Assembly (NCBI GenBank): GCA_963824545.1
Contig: CAWGPP010000016.1
Location: 46,559-110,558, forward strand
Direction of reading: 5' to 3'
DNA length: 64,000 nucleotides
DNA from: Bog-532 sp963824545
Lineage (GTDB): Bacteria; Actinomycetota; Actinomycetes; Streptosporangiales; Streptosporangiaceae
Shown: positions 63,752 through 64,000 of the stretch, piece by piece
Layout of the letters: the number at the start of each line of letters is the position of its first letter
How positions within the stretch are numbered: position 1 is the stretch's first letter
Position numbers and translations under genes: made by a program
Notes under the pieces: generated by a model
Databases searched by the model: none
What the model was told of the DNA's origin: nothing
What the model saw: only the letters and a program-made list of their open reading frames with translations

Positions 63752-64000
63752 ATGGATCTCGATGCCGTGCGCACGTTCGTCGCCGCCGCGGACGCGGGCC
63801 AGTTCTCCGAAGCCGCCACCGAGCTGTCGGTCACTCAGCAGGCCGTCTCCAAGCGCGTCGCCGCGCTGGAGAAGGACCTCGGGGTGCGGCTGTTCGCCCG
63901 CACGGCGCGCGGAGCCCGCCTCACCAGCGACGGGCAGGCGTTCCTGCCGCACGCCCGCGAGCTCCTGCACGCTGAAGAGCGGGCCGCCGCCTCGGTACGT
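63752..64000 (+). CDS. LysR-family regulator (partial, runs off window)
   Basis: The first 83 residues are the LysR winged helix-turn-helix (LDAVRTFVAAADAGQFSEAA, LSVTQQAVSKRVAALEKDLG, RLFARTARGARLTSDGQAFL). It is divergent from the MFS gene 131 bases away and may control it, the common LysR arrangement. Confidence 0.93.
   Translation, partial: MDLDAVRTFVAAADAGQFSEAATELSVTQQAVSKRVAALEKDLGVRLFARTARGARLTSDGQAFLPHARELLHAEERAAASVR

Overview
The window is a high-GC chromosomal segment of an actinomycete, probably a filamentous one. It carries a Pup-proteasome operon, a FasR-headed type II fatty-acid operon, a SARP regulator, an aromatic type II polyketide cluster, and a neighbourhood of actinobacterial conserved genes (DUF3090, SCO1664-like, PAC2, a DUF1707-FHA protein). 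Genus-level placement is not possible from sequence reading alone.

Layout. 0-13.3 kb is an accessory region with visibly lower GC. It holds an FAD oxidoreductase, a mosaic of decayed IS630 and IS1182-like transposases, and a minus-strand type II PKS operon (TcmI-type cyclase, cupin, KS-alpha, KS-beta/CLF, ACP, aromatase/cyclase, two-ABM-domain FAD oxygenase). Opposite it lies an acyl-CoA carboxylase beta/epsilon pair, then an IS1380-like remnant and a SARP activator preceded by 11-bp direct repeats. 13.6-21.6 kb is the fatty-acid locus: yjbQ, fasR, a flavin-binding protein, then fabD, a degenerate biotinyl-domain gene, fabH, acpP, fabF and accD. fabF is split by a one-base frameshift.

21.8-33.3 kb is the most striking part: the complete prcA, prcB, pup, dop and arc operon is present twice in direct tandem (units of about 5.77 and 5.79 kb), all ten genes intact and the copies nearly identical. 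pafA is absent from both. 33.5-38.2 kb has trmI, an M50 site-2 protease with a CBS-like region, a RecB-family nuclease and two membrane proteins. 38.4-47.1 kb is a peptide-type ABC importer with two tandem paralogous lipoproteins, two permeases and a fused double ATPase. 47.1-55.1 kb has a HAD hydrolase, PAC2, SCO1664-like, DUF3090, a histidine phosphatase, a DUF1707-FHA protein and a GNAT/acyl-CoA-synthetase fusion. 55.2-64 kb has a RecD2-like helicase, a fabG-fabI operon, tldD-pmbA, an MFS transporter and the start of a LysR regulator.

How parts connect. The PKS operon and the fatty-acid operon both draw on malonyl-CoA, and each has its own carboxyltransferase gene; the MCAT (fabD) next door could serve both. 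fabG-fabI, 38 kb away, completes the elongation cycle except for the dehydratase. An 87-bp tandem intergenic repeat with a strong hairpin occurs between convergent genes at two loci 36 kb apart, in inverted orientation. This suggests a dispersed, terminator-bearing repeat family.
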